64,000 nucleotides of DNA from Lewinellaceae bacterium (GTDB taxonomy: Bacteria > Bacteroidota > Bacteroidia > Chitinophagales > Saprospiraceae): contig JACJYL010000001.1 in assembly GCA_020636105.1 (NCBI GenBank), forward strand, positions 558,001 through 622,000. Direction: 5' to 3'. The translations under genes and the position numbers were made by a program. The first letter of the stretch is position 1, and every line of letters starts with the position of its first letter. This document shows positions 18,525-28,328 of the stretch, one piece after another. Below the pieces are notes generated by a model that saw nothing but the letters and a program-made list of their open reading frames with translations, ran no database searches and was not told the DNA's origin.

Positions 18525-20207
18525 ATGAAATTCAAGTTATTGGTATTATTTGTGAGCCTGCTGGCAACAAATTTAATTTTCGCTCAGAGTACATCAGTTC
18601 CTGAAAACTGGTATAACCTTGATCCAAAGACGGACGGGGTTTCCGGAATGAGTACTGAAAAGGCTTATAAGGAACTATTGAAGGACAAAAAAGGCGAAAC
18701 GGTCATCGTTGCCGTGATCGACTCTGGGGTCGACTATGAACATGAGGACCTTAAAGACATCATGTGGGTCAATAAAGGTGAAATTCCAGGCAACGGCATT
18801 GACGATGATAAAAACGGTTATATCGACGATGTGCACGGATGGAACTTTATCGGAGGAAAAGACGGCAAAAATGTGAACGGAGAAAACCTTGAAGTGGTTC
18901 GCGTTTATAATATGCTCAAAGCGAAATATGAGGGAAAAGATGTTTCAAAGCTTTCCAAAAAAGAAACGAAAGAATATGAAACATATAAGGATTATGAAAA
19001 GTCCATCAATGAGGAAAGGAAAAAAACAGAGCCTAAAGTGCAACAATTCGAAATGCTGGCCGGAGCCGTAAAAAATATGGCCAAGGAGATAGGAAAAGCA
19101 CCTGCGGACATCACAGTAGACGATCTTAAAAATTTTAAATCTGACGATCAGATGTTATCTAATATGGCTCCGAACCTCGCAAATTACATGGCTGAAGGAG
19201 CTTCTTTCCAGGACATCATAGATGAATTGGAAGGTGCTTACGAATATTACGATCAACAGTATAATTACAATTATAACCCTGATTTCGATGCCCGCTCTAT
19301 CGTAGGGGATAATATTGCTGATAAAACTGAATGGAACTATGGAAATAATGATGTAGAAGGTCCTGATGCGCTTCACGGAACACACGTTGCAGGAATTATA
19401 GCTGCAGTCAGAAATAATGGCATCGGAACGAACGGAGTGGCTACCAATGTACAAATCATGTCCGTAAGGACCGTGCCAAACGGTGATGAAAGAGATAAAG
19501 ACGTAGCCAATGCCATTCGTTATGCTGTGGACAACGGGGCCAGCGTGATCAATATGAGTTTTGGAAAAGCGCCTTCTCCATACAAAGAAGTGGTGGATGA
19601 TGCGGTGCGTTATGCCGCAAAACACGATGTGCTGTTGGTACATGCGGCCGGTAATGATGGCAAGGAAGTGACTTTCGAAAACAACTATCCTAATGACAAA
19701 TATGCAAAGCGTAAATTATTCAAGCCTAAATACGCTGAAAACTGGATTGAAGTAGGGGCCATAGGACCGGAAATGGATGAAACCATGACTGCCTCTTTTT
19801 CTAATTACAGCCCAACCAACGTGGACGTTTTTGCTCCCGGCGAGCAAATCAGGGCTACGGTTCCCAATAATCAATACAAAAATCTTCAGGGAACCAGCAT
19901 GGCTTCTCCAATGGTTGCTGGTGTAGCCGCATTATTGCGTTCTTATTACCCTGACCTTACTGCTAAGCAGGTGAAGCAGATCATCATGGATTCTGCGGTG
20001 CCACAAACACAACTCGTTGAGGTACCCGGAGACGAAGAGAAAAAGGTTTCCTTTAAGAAACTGAGTGTGACGGGGGGAATTGTCAGCACCTATAATGCAC
20101 TCAAATTGGCAGAAACAGTAAAAGGGAAAAAGAAAGCTGCCAAAGGAAAGGCAGCTTCTGATTTAGGCGCAGGGATGAGCAAAGAAGGCAAGAAAGATAA
20201 AGCTTAA
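18525..20207 (+). CDS. Exported subtilisin-family (S8) serine peptidase
   Basis: The ATG at 18525 is chosen because it starts a clean signal peptide (FKLLVLFVSLLATNLIFA, then QS); the earlier ATG at 18453 would bury it. The mature enzyme has the S8 catalytic triad: D66 in VIDSGVD, H284 in HGTHVAGI and S458 in GTSMASPMVAG, with the oxyanion Asn in HAAGNDG. The D-to-H distance of 218 residues is unusually long; it holds a Lys/Glu-rich helical insertion (about residues 105-260) absent from classical subtilisins. The C-terminus is Lys/Ala-rich and lacks a T9SS sorting domain, so a periplasmic or otherwise secreted location is possible. A strong terminator follows at 20267. Confidence 0.92.
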   Translation: MKFKLLVLFVSLLATNLIFAQSTSVPENWYNLDPKTDGVSGMSTEKAYKELLKDKKGETVIVAVIDSGVDYEHEDLKDIMWVNKGEIPGNGIDDDKNGYIDDVHGWNFIGGKDGKNVNGENLEVVRVYNMLKAKYEGKDVSKLSKKETKEYETYKDYEKSINEERKKTEPKVQQFEMLAGAVKNMAKEIGKAPADITVDDLKNFKSDDQMLSNMAPNLANYMAEGASFQDIIDELEGAYEYYDQQYNYNYNPDFDARSIVGDNIADKTEWNYGNNDVEGPDALHGTHVAGIIAAVRNNGIGTNGVATNVQIMSVRTVPNGDERDKDVANAIRYAVDNGASVINMSFGKAPSPYKEVVDDAVRYAAKHDVLLVHAAGNDGKEVTFENNYPNDKYAKRKLFKPKYAENWIEVGAIGPEMDETMTASFSNYSPTNVDVFAPGEQIRATVPNNQYKNLQGTSMASPMVAGVAALLRSYYPDLTAKQVKQIIMDSAVPQTQLVEVPGDEEKKVSFKKLSVTGGIVSTYNALKLAETVKGKKKAAKGKAASDLGAGMSKEGKKDKA

Positions 20208-20266
20208 TTGATCTTGCCAATTATTGGCTGTATTATTTAAGAAATAATTAATAAATAAGTACTTTG

Positions 20267-20314
20267 AGCCGCAGGATTAAGGATGAATTTTATCCTTGAT
20301 CCTGCGGCTTTTTT
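20267..20314 (+). terminator. Intrinsic terminator of the S8 peptidase gene
   Basis: An 18-bp stem with one G-T wobble (20267-20284 with 20292-20309) encloses a 7-nt loop and is followed by a T-run through 20314, 60 nt after the stop codon. Confidence 0.93.
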
Positions 20315-20429
20315 ATTGCGGTTTTTTAAAGCAGGAAAAGACGGTTAAATTTTAATGTATAGTTAACATAGAAAAGTCTCTTTTAAGGGTAATCTTACGT
20401 AAAATTGCTTTTTTATACTAAAACAGATT

Positions 20430-22694
20430 ATGGGAACGATATTTTTAGGGTTAGTCATCGTCCTTTTTTTATTGGCAATTTCCGACCTGGTCGTCGGAGT
20501 GAGTAATGACGCAGTTAATTTCCTGAATTCAGCCATCGGCTCAAAAGCTGCAACCTTTAAAACCATCATGATCATTGCCACGTTGGGTATATTGCTGGGA
20601 GCCAGTTTTTCGAGTGGAATGATGGAAGTGGCCAGGAAAGGGATTTTTCACCCACAGAATTTCTTTTTTGATGAGATCATCATCATTTTCCTGGCCGTAA
20701 TGATCACAGATGTTATTCTTCTCGATCTTTTCAATACTTTTGGGATGCCCACTTCTACCACGGTATCCATTGTATTTGAGTTGTTGGGAGCCGCTGTAGC
20801 CATTTCGATGATCAAAGTTAACGGAGAAAATCCTTTGGGATACCAAATGGGAGATCTCATCAATTCCGCCAAAGCCCTGGCCATCATTTCCGGGATATTA
20901 TTGTCGGTGGCCATTGCGTTTATTAGTGGATTGGTCGCACAGTTTTTTGGACGACTGGTGTTTACTTTTGATTATGAGAAAAAACTAAAATACCTCGGTT
21001 CTGTTTGGGGAGGGTTGGCTATTACGGCCATTACCTATTTTATCCTGGTGAAAGGGGCTAAGGGTTCTGCTTTTATCTCCAATGAAACTGCGGCATATAT
21101 CCAGGAAAACACCCTGAAGATTTTAGCTTTCAGCTTCGTAGCCTGGTCGGTTATTCTTCAAATTGTTTACCTGGTTTTCCGCATCAATATCCTCCGGATC
21201 GTCGTTTTGGTTGGTACTTTTGCCCTGGCAATGGCCTTTGCCGGTAATGACCTCGTTAATTTCATCGGGGTACCCCTTGCCGGATATGAAGCCTTCAGGG
21301 AATGGTCGGCTCAAACGAATTTTGCAGCCAATGAATACCTGATGTCCGGCCTTGCCGGAGCCGTGAAGACCCCGCCATTTTTTTTGTTACTGGCCGGAGC
21401 CATCATGGCGGTCACTTTATGGTTTTCCAAAAAAGCACGTTCGGTGACTGAAACAGAGATCAACCTGGCCAAACAGGAGGTGGGTTACGAACGTTTCGAG
21501 TCTTCCATGTTATCTCGTTTTTTGGTGAGATCTTTCTCCGGAATAGGAAATATATCTAAAATAGTCCCCGATGCTGCAACAAGCTGGATGAAAAACAGGT
21601 TCGATCGTACCTCACTTACGGACAATGCAGATACTCCTTCTTTTGACTTGCTAAGGGCCTCCGTCAACTTATTTATGGCCAGTATTCTAATCTCCTATGC
21701 TACCGCTCAAAAGTTACCCTTATCCACTACTTATGTAACCTTTATGGTGGCCATGGGATCTTCCCTGGCGGACGGAGCCTGGGGAAGAGAAAGTGCTGTT
21801 TACCGCATTTCCGGGGTATTGTCTGTAATTGGAGGCTGGTTTTTTACGGCCTTTATGGCATTTTCGCTGGCATTTGGCATGGCATTGCTCTTTCATTATG
21901 GAGGAACGGTAGGTATCTTCGCAATGATTGCAGTCGCTATTTTTATCATCTTCAGAACCCATGCCCTGCACCGTCGCCGGGAAGAAAAAAAAGGAGCCAT
22001 GCAACATGAGTCGGAAACAGAAGACCAGATTACTTCCTCAAAATTGGTTCAAAAAAGCCAGGAGTACCTGCTTTACCTGCTCGAAAATGTAAAAATTGCT
22101 CTGGGGGAATATTTGACTGGATTGGCTGCAGAAGACCGGAAACTCCTCAAAAAAGCCTATGAGGATTTTGAGATCGTTTACGAAAAAACGACCACCCTCA
22201 AAAAAAATCTCAACAAAACGGTGGATAGGTTAAATGAATCTGCGCTTGAATCAGGATATTATTATGCGCGGGTTCTTGAAAACCTGAGGAATGTTGCCAA
22301 TAGTACTTTCTTTCTCATTTCGCCAAGTTTCGAACATGTGAGCAATAACCACCGGCCACTCACGGATGACCAGCACACTGAACTTTTAAATATTAATAAA
22401 GAAATCACCGAATTCCTGGAGGAAGCCGGAATTAATATTGAGCAAGGGCATGAAGTGCCTTCCGATAAGCTGAAAAAGGAACGTGATGATATTCTGCTCG
22501 TGATTCGCGGCTGTCGTAAAAATCAGATTAAACGCATCAAACACGGAACGGTAGGTACCCGAAACAGTATGCTCTTCTTTGGATTATTAGAAGAATCCAA
22601 GAACCTGATCCTCTTTACCAGCAGTCTTCTTAAATCCCACAGAGATTTAATGGACATTGTTCTCGGCAAAAAAGTTGAGGAAGAAGACATTTAG
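20430..22694 (+). CDS. PiT-family inorganic phosphate transporter with C-terminal PhoU-like region
   Basis: The 754-residue inner-membrane protein has the PiT signature near the N-terminus (GVSNDAVNFLNSAIGSKAA) and its repeat in the middle (AMAFAGNDLVNFIGVPLAG), with ten or more hydrophobic segments, and STTVSIVFELLGAA and LSTTYVTFMVAMGSSL as the paired loops. From about residue 530 the protein becomes soluble, helical and charged (REEKKGAMQHE onward), a PhoU-like cytosolic extension of about 220 residues common in Bacteroidota PiT proteins but absent in E. coli PitA. Function: low-affinity phosphate uptake, probably proton- or sodium-coupled. It is a single-gene unit ending in a hairpin at 22704. 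Confidence 0.9.
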   Translation: MGTIFLGLVIVLFLLAISDLVVGVSNDAVNFLNSAIGSKAATFKTIMIIATLGILLGASFSSGMMEVARKGIFHPQNFFFDEIIIIFLAVMITDVILLDLFNTFGMPTSTTVSIVFELLGAAVAISMIKVNGENPLGYQMGDLINSAKALAIISGILLSVAIAFISGLVAQFFGRLVFTFDYEKKLKYLGSVWGGLAITAITYFILVKGAKGSAFISNETAAYIQENTLKILAFSFVAWSVILQIVYLVFRINILRIVVLVGTFALAMAFAGNDLVNFIGVPLAGYEAFREWSAQTNFAANEYLMSGLAGAVKTPPFFLLLAGAIMAVTLWFSKKARSVTETEINLAKQEVGYERFESSMLSRFLVRSFSGIGNISKIVPDAATSWMKNRFDRTSLTDNADTPSFDLLRASVNLFMASILISYATAQKLPLSTTYVTFMVAMGSSLADGAWGRESAVYRISGVLSVIGGWFFTAFMAFSLAFGMALLFHYGGTVGIFAMIAVAIFIIFRTHALHRRREEKKGAMQHESETEDQITSSKLVQKSQEYLLYLLENVKIALGEYLTGLAAEDRKLLKKAYEDFEIVYEKTTTLKKNLNKTVDRLNESALESGYYYARVLENLRNVANSTFFLISPSFEHVSNNHRPLTDDQHTELLNINKEITEFLEEAGINIEQGHEVPSDKLKKERDDILLVIRGCRKNQIKRIKHGTVGTRNSMLFFGLLEESKNLILFTSSLLKSHRDLMDIVLGKKVEEEDI

Positions 22695-22703
22695 GAAGTC
22701 TGA

Positions 22704-22737
22704 CCGGACATCATTTTACTCCTAAAATGATGTCCGG
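22704..22737 (+). terminator. Perfect 15-bp hairpin after the phosphate transporter gene
   Basis: 22704-22718 pairs perfectly with 22723-22737 around a CTCC tetraloop, starting 9 nt after the stop codon. No T-run follows (ATTAAA), so it may be a weak terminator or an mRNA 3'-end stabiliser. Confidence 0.65.
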
Positions 22738-22885
22738 ATTAAACACCTTACTGGCTAAATCCAATGCCAGGGTTCTCCTTTTTTTCCATTCCGGTATTAA
22801 AACCATTCCCCTGGTCAGTTTATTCAATGCAATTGACCTTTATTCCAAATTTGTTCTTATTTTTGGTCAATAAAATATTACGACC

Positions 22886-23368
22886 ATGACATCAACAGCT
22901 ATAGAATTTCCCAAAACATCCCGCGTCTGGATTTATCAAAATAAAGGGCCCATTGCCGCTGATATTCTTTCTTTAGTAAAAGAAGCTATGGCAGGTTTTG
23001 CCATTGCCTGGGTGAGCCACAACAAACAGATGACAGCCTTTGGCGGAGTCCTGGAAGATCGGTTCCTGGTTCTGATTGCCGATGAAAGCAGGGTAGGAGC
23101 GGGAGGATGCTCCATTGACAGCTCTGTTCATTTCTTTAAAGGGCTCGAAGATCGGTTCGGACTGGATCTTTTTGATCGGATGTGTTTTTCCTACAAAGCA
23201 GCTGATGGAATTCATACCGTAAACAGAGATGAATTCGCAGCACTCTTTGCGGAAGGAAAAATCAATGACAACACCATCGTATATGATACTTTAGTTAATA
23301 CTAAAGGTGCCCTGGACAGTAGTTTTGAAAAACCTCTCGGCCAAAGCTGGCACAAAAGGATGGTTTAA
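22886..23368 (+). CDS. Conserved Bacteroidota protein of unknown function
   Basis: The 160-residue soluble protein belongs, by my recollection, to a conserved Bacteroidota family whose members are often labelled 'ABC transporter ATPase' in databases although there is no Walker A or Walker B motif here. Recognisable conserved points are RVWIYQ near the N-terminus, the AFGGVLEDRFLVLIAD strand, GGCSIDSSVHFFKGLE with a lone Cys, a DRMCF segment, VYDTLVNTKG, and the terminal WHKRM. No catalytic motif is evident. It precedes the TRAP large-permease gene by 32 nt on the same strand, so the two are likely cotranscribed, but the link may be accidental. Confidence 0.7.
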   Translation: MTSTAIEFPKTSRVWIYQNKGPIAADILSLVKEAMAGFAIAWVSHNKQMTAFGGVLEDRFLVLIADESRVGAGGCSIDSSVHFFKGLEDRFGLDLFDRMCFSYKAADGIHTVNRDEFAALFAEGKINDNTIVYDTLVNTKGALDSSFEKPLGQSWHKRMV

Positions 23369-23400
23369 AACATTCTCCACCTAAAAAACACCCTGCAGAT

Positions 23401-24699
23401 ATGGAATTCCTGGCCATCATATTGTTCATAAGCATTTTCGTGCTTTTGCTTTATGGTTTCCCGGTGTCACTCACACTGGGAGGAATTTCGATTATTTACG
23501 CGCTGTGTTTTTTACCGGTAGAGAGTTTTGCGGCCTTGCCTCCCAGGGTAATAGGAGTTATGAGTAATTATGTGCTTCTTGCAGTTCCACTGTTCATTTT
23601 CATGGGGATCATGCTTGAAAAGTCAGGGCTGGCAGAATCCCTGCTGGAAACGATGGCCGTTTTATTTGGCCGTCTAAAAGGAGGGCTTGCCATTTCCGTG
23701 ACCATCGTAGGGGCATTATTAGCCGCCTCAACTGGCATTGTAGGGGCTACGGTCATTACCATGGGCCTCATAAGCCTGCCCACCATGCTCAAGCGCGGAT
23801 ACAGAAAAGAATTGGCAACAGGCACCATAGCGGCTTCAGGAACCCTTGGACAAATCATCCCCCCTTCAGTGGTATTGGTGCTATTGGGGAGTGTGCTCAA
23901 TGTATCCGTAGGGAAATTATTTTCCGCTGCACTGATTCCTGGACTTTTACTCGTCGTGTTGTATATAATATATATTCTTTTGATTGCCCATCTTCGTCCA
24001 GACTGGGCGCCCCCGATATCTAAGGAAGAACTCGCCGCGTTCAAAAAAGATGATTTTGCCAAAAAAGTATTTATTGCTTTTTTTCTTCCCATGCTGCTCA
24101 TCGTTGCCGTACTGGGGTCTATTTTAGCCGGTATTGCCTCTCCGACTGAGGCCGCAGCAGTGGGGGCCCTGGGCGCTTCGCTGTTAACCATTTCACAAAA
24201 AAAATTCAACCTGCCTATTTTAAAGGCAGTCATGCGTGAAACGACCCACCTGACCAGTATGGTATTTCTCATTTTGCTCGGAGCCACTACCTTTTCATTT
24301 GTCTTCCGCGAAATGGGGGGAGATGTCTTTTTAGTCGATCTGATCAAAAATTCCAACCTTTCCGCTATGGTTTTTTTGTTTTTAGTCATGGCTGTGGTAT
24401 TTATTTCAGGCTTTTTTATCGATTTTATTGAGATTATTTTTATCCTGGTGCCGATTGTCACCCCGATTTTCATTGAATTTGAGGTGAACCTGATCTGGAT
24501 CGGCATTTTACTCGCCCTGAACCTTCAAACGTCATTCCTTACCCCGCCCTTTGGGTTTTCCCTTTTTTATCTCAAAGGAGTGGCTCCCGAAGGAGTATCC
24601 ACCGCGCACTTGTACCGGGGCATCATCCCATTTGTCCTGATCCAGCTGGCATTTTTGCTGATCGTCATTTTGTTTCCCCAGATTTTATTCTGGTATTGA
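23401..24699 (+). CDS. TRAP transporter large permease (DctM type)
   Basis: The 432-residue inner-membrane protein has about 11-12 hydrophobic segments. Family motifs include LYGFPVSLTLGG at the N-terminus, VPLFIFMGIMLEKSGLAESLLE, GASTGIVGATVITMGLISLPTMLKRGY-like sequence, SGTLGQIIPPSVVLVLLG, SPTEAAAVGALGA, and QTSFLTPPFGFSLFYLKGVAP near the end. TRAP systems use this subunit with a small DctQ permease and a DctP binding protein to import carboxylates or sialic-acid-like solutes with a sodium gradient. No DctQ gene is adjacent; a DctP gene lies at 32788-33906 on the other strand. The substrate is unknown. Confidence 0.92.
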   Translation: MEFLAIILFISIFVLLLYGFPVSLTLGGISIIYALCFLPVESFAALPPRVIGVMSNYVLLAVPLFIFMGIMLEKSGLAESLLETMAVLFGRLKGGLAISVTIVGALLAASTGIVGATVITMGLISLPTMLKRGYRKELATGTIAASGTLGQIIPPSVVLVLLGSVLNVSVGKLFSAALIPGLLLVVLYIIYILLIAHLRPDWAPPISKEELAAFKKDDFAKKVFIAFFLPMLLIVAVLGSILAGIASPTEAAAVGALGASLLTISQKKFNLPILKAVMRETTHLTSMVFLILLGATTFSFVFREMGGDVFLVDLIKNSNLSAMVFLFLVMAVVFISGFFIDFIEIIFILVPIVTPIFIEFEVNLIWIGILLALNLQTSFLTPPFGFSLFYLKGVAPEGVSTAHLYRGIIPFVLIQLAFLLIVILFPQILFWY

Positions 24700-24853
24700 G
24701 AGGGGGAACTCCCGCGCCCTAAGGCTTGGAAGAAATGTTTTAAATCGCTATATTACCGTAAAAAAGAACGAATAGTTCAAGTGATTTTTATTCGGTAATA
24801 GCCGATTTTTGCTTACCTTAACTCGACAATAAAAATCAAAAAATTCTCTTTCC

Positions 24854-27800
24854 ATGAAGCGTCTTCTCTTTTTCATTATTTTGATGATTTCAGGAAATTT
24901 AATGGCTTTTAGTCAGGTGTCTGCAGGTACTTTTTTCCAGGGCTATCAACGTGATATTCACGGTTTTCCTTTCATCTACCATTCTCCATTGCCCAACGTC
25001 TCTGAATCGCTCATTGTGAGGGCCAATAAAGATTTCAGGCCCATTGAATGGGAAACCGAAACCATCCCGGAAAATTATTCTGAGTCAACCGCTTCTTTCG
25101 TTTGGGCCTTTGGAATGGATACAGATGTCAAAAGGTATCATTTCGATCTGTACGTCAACGGAGAGAAATATTTCACCTTTACCAACCCGTCAGGCAATGA
25201 GCAGGCAAAATGGAGTGTTCAAGGCAAAAATGGGGCAATACTCACCTTCCATGTGACCATGATCGACAAATACCGGGACCAAATGGGTTTTGCAGTGCTT
25301 TCTCTTCCCCGTATGGCCTTTGTGTCAGGAGAACCAGTGAATTTAAGAATGGTCGGGGAAGATAGCGTAGACGGTAGCATCTGGTATATGACTTTTAAAT
25401 CCGCCATACAGGATACCCTGTCCATCCATCAGGAAAAGGTGGTCAAGCAAGAAGAGGGGAAAGAGTTTTACCTCGCACGTTTTGATTTTACGTTCCTCGG
25501 AGAACCCTCCAGTTGTGAAATAGCGGTCAATAATTCAACAGTCCGAACCACTTTAAATCCTGGCTACAACAGCGTTGAATTAAAACTTCCAAAAGAATCT
25601 GCCTCCAAAAAATATACTGCCAAAATAAAGATCGAAAACAGGCCGGAACAGAACGTCCTGTTTTCGATGGATCCCGTAAAAGAATGGTATATCTACCTCG
25701 TGCAGCATACTCATACGGATATTGGTTACACAAGACCACAAACGGAAATCCTGCCGGAACATCTGAGGTACATAGATTATGCCCTTGATTATTGTGACCA
25801 GACCGATGATTATCCGGAGGAGGCTCAATTCAGATGGACTTGTGAAGCGTCGTGGGCCGTGAGGGAATACCTTAAAAGTCGCCCCGAAGAACAGATCGAT
25901 CGATTGATAAAAAGAGTAAAAGAAGGACGCATAGAGGTGACGGGCATGTTTTTTAACTTTTCTGATATCATCGACGAAGCCGGGCTGGCCGCCCAAACCC
26001 GCACCATTCGCAACTTTAAGGAAAAAGGAATTGAGGTGAGTACTGCCATGCAAAATGATGTAAATGGGATAGGGTGGTGCCTTGCAGAATACGGAGAAGA
26101 TATCGGGCTAAAATACCTCACCATGGGTCAACACGGTCACCGGGCCAGGATTCCTTTTGACAAACCCACTGCCTTTTGGTGGGAATCCCCTTCCGGGAAA
26201 AAGCTTTTGGCCTACAGAAGTGAACATTATATGTTTGGCAATACCCTTGGATTGATTTCAGGAGATTTAAAAACTTTTAAAACCAATCTTTCTGAATACC
26301 TTGAACAACTGGAGGAAAAAAAATATCCATTTGACCGGACCGCATTCCAGTTTTCCGGGTACATCACCGATAATTCACCTCCTTCAACCATCGCCTGTGA
26401 AATGGTCAGGGACTGGAATGAACAATTCGTCTGGCCAAAACTGCGGCTGGCCGTTGATCATGAGTTCATGCAATTTATTGAAAAAAACCATGGAGGTGAA
26501 CTGCATACGCAGCGAGCTGCATGGCCGGACTGGTGGACAGACGGGGCCGGTTCTGCCATGATGGAAACCAAGGCCACCCGGACCATCCAGGCGGAGATGA
26601 CTGCCAATAACGGTCTTATTGCTCTGGCCTCCCTGTTAGGGGCTGAATTTCCCGGAGAGATGGAAAGGGATATCAGCGATGTACAGGACGACCTGCTCTT
26701 TTATGATGAGCACACTTACGGAGCAGATCAAAGCATATCCGATCCTTTGGTAGAAAATTCGGTAATTCAATGGAATGAAAAGGCCGCGTACGCCTGGGAT
26801 GCCGTAAAACGTTCAAGCCTGCTGAGAGAAAAAGCCATGGGATTTATGCAGTCTTTTTTGCCCAGGATGAAAAACCCTTCTATTGCCATATTTAATACCT
26901 TAAACTGGCCACGATCTGGTCAGGTAGTCACTTTTATTGACCATGAAATCCTGCCTGATAATAAAAAATTCAGCATCCGCGATCTGGAAGGGCATGAAAT
27001 TTCAGTCCAGGCGGTGAAAAGCAGGAGTGACGGGACTTACTGGAGCCTTTGGGTCGAAAATGTGCCCCCAATGGGATATAAAATTTATGAGATCGCCGTG
27101 GAGGAAGAGACGAGAATTGATTTGAGCAGGGTTTCATATGACCTCCTTTTTGAAAATGATTTTTACCAATTGAAGATTGACACGACCAAAGGGAGCATTT
27201 CCAGCCTGTTCGACAAACAATTGAATCAGGAATTACTCGATCAGACAGATACTGTTCAATTAGGGCAATTCATATACGAAACGCTGGCCAACAGGCATCA
27301 GATGGAGCGTTTTACCTATAATAAAACGGACACCGTTTATGTGCCCCTGGAAGGACATCAGCAAGGATTGTCAGATATTGAATTTTTAGGGGTGGAAGAA
27401 GGCCCCATTTGGAAAAGCCTCTTCCTCAAAGGAAAAATTCCGGGATGCGCAGATGATCGGGGCCTGAACATGGAGATCAGGTTATTCAAAAAGGAAAAAC
27501 GTATCGAATTGCATTTTGCATTACACAAAGTGGCTGTTTATAACCCCGAGGCCATTTATGTGGCTTTCCCGTTTGTTTTGGCAGGAGGAAAGATTGGTTT
27601 TGAGGCCCAGGGTGGGGTAGTGTATCCTGGAGAAAACCAGCTGGAAGGCACCTCGTCAGATTGGAATGGCGTTCAAAATTTCGCCTTTGTCAGAAATGCT
27701 GATAGCCAGATCGTCATGGGGAGTAATGATGTTCCGCTTATGCAGTTTGGAGCCATCAATACCGGACGTTTTTATTACAAACACCGTCCCGAAACGAATC

Positions 27801-28252
27801 ATATTTACTCCTGGGTATTGAATAACTATTGGACAACTAACTTTAAAGCCAGCCAGGAAGGTGAATTGAAATGGAGTTATTATTTGACCTCCGAAGGAAG
27901 TGCAAAAAATGCCGATGCCACCCGCTTTGCATGGGCATCACGAATCCCAATGCTCTCCAGAGTCTTTACTTCTGGCGAAAAAGGAAAAAGCCCGGCTTCC
28001 GCTTCCCTGATTAACATTGCTCCTGAAAATCTGCTTATCGTCGTTGCCAGGCCTTCAGATTCAGGCAAGGGAATCGTACTCCAGGTTCGTGAAACGGAAG
28101 GAAAAACAGCTGCTCTGAGTAAAAGTGAGTTGCTCCGTACCAACAGATTTAGCGACGCCTTGGTGGTTAACGTTTTGGAAGAAGACACCACTGAAAATGC
28201 CGATCAGATCATTTTTAAACCTTTTGAAACGAAGTTTATTTTATTGAATTAA
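24854..28252 (+). CDS. Exported glycoside hydrolase family 38 alpha-mannosidase
   Basis: The 1132-residue protein starts with a signal peptide (residues 1-20; LFFIILMISGNLMAFS). GH38 catalysis is supported by HTHTDIGYT at 285-293 (His285 and Asp287/289 region, the zinc HxD type motif) and by QNDVNGIGW at 400-408, where D402 is the expected nucleophile. Zinc-site His further on is plausible at YMFGN and DEHTYGADQ. The C-terminal 450 residues are the beta-rich GH38 C-terminal domains. Unusually, about 260 residues of beta-rich sequence precede the catalytic domain. Function: retaining hydrolysis of alpha-mannosides, probably periplasmic because no T9SS domain is present. It neighbours a LytTR system and a TonB receptor on the opposite strand. 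Confidence 0.88.
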   Translation: MKRLLFFIILMISGNLMAFSQVSAGTFFQGYQRDIHGFPFIYHSPLPNVSESLIVRANKDFRPIEWETETIPENYSESTASFVWAFGMDTDVKRYHFDLYVNGEKYFTFTNPSGNEQAKWSVQGKNGAILTFHVTMIDKYRDQMGFAVLSLPRMAFVSGEPVNLRMVGEDSVDGSIWYMTFKSAIQDTLSIHQEKVVKQEEGKEFYLARFDFTFLGEPSSCEIAVNNSTVRTTLNPGYNSVELKLPKESASKKYTAKIKIENRPEQNVLFSMDPVKEWYIYLVQHTHTDIGYTRPQTEILPEHLRYIDYALDYCDQTDDYPEEAQFRWTCEASWAVREYLKSRPEEQIDRLIKRVKEGRIEVTGMFFNFSDIIDEAGLAAQTRTIRNFKEKGIEVSTAMQNDVNGIGWCLAEYGEDIGLKYLTMGQHGHRARIPFDKPTAFWWESPSGKKLLAYRSEHYMFGNTLGLISGDLKTFKTNLSEYLEQLEEKKYPFDRTAFQFSGYITDNSPPSTIACEMVRDWNEQFVWPKLRLAVDHEFMQFIEKNHGGELHTQRAAWPDWWTDGAGSAMMETKATRTIQAEMTANNGLIALASLLGAEFPGEMERDISDVQDDLLFYDEHTYGADQSISDPLVENSVIQWNEKAAYAWDAVKRSSLLREKAMGFMQSFLPRMKNPSIAIFNTLNWPRSGQVVTFIDHEILPDNKKFSIRDLEGHEISVQAVKSRSDGTYWSLWVENVPPMGYKIYEIAVEEETRIDLSRVSYDLLFENDFYQLKIDTTKGSISSLFDKQLNQELLDQTDTVQLGQFIYETLANRHQMERFTYNKTDTVYVPLEGHQQGLSDIEFLGVEEGPIWKSLFLKGKIPGCADDRGLNMEIRLFKKEKRIELHFALHKVAVYNPEAIYVAFPFVLAGGKIGFEAQGGVVYPGENQLEGTSSDWNGVQNFAFVRNADSQIVMGSNDVPLMQFGAINTGRFYYKHRPETNHIYSWVLNNYWTTNFKASQEGELKWSYYLTSEGSAKNADATRFAWASRIPMLSRVFTSGEKGKSPASASLINIAPENLLIVVARPSDSGKGIVLQVRETEGKTAALSKSELLRTNRFSDALVVNVLEEDTTENADQIIFKPFETKFILLN

Positions 28253-28328
28253 ATTCCAGGTATGATTTGCTAAAACGAGTGACCGAGTATCCTGCAAAAA
28301 ATGCAATTACTGAAAAGGAGTCCTAAAA

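Noticed and set aside
22886..23368. Calling the 160-residue protein an ABC transporter ATPase
   Set aside because: Related proteins often carry that label, but no Walker A, signature or Walker B motif exists in this sequence.
23568..24506. A 312-codon open frame antisense to the TRAP large permease gene
   Set aside because: It is the complement of a hydrophobic transmembrane gene, has low-complexity Ser/Thr/Pro/Met-rich composition, and the sense strand clearly encodes DctM.
25580..26053. A 157-codon minus-strand open frame inside the GH38 gene
   Set aside because: It is a shadow of the catalytic-domain coding sequence, which carries the family motifs on the plus strand.
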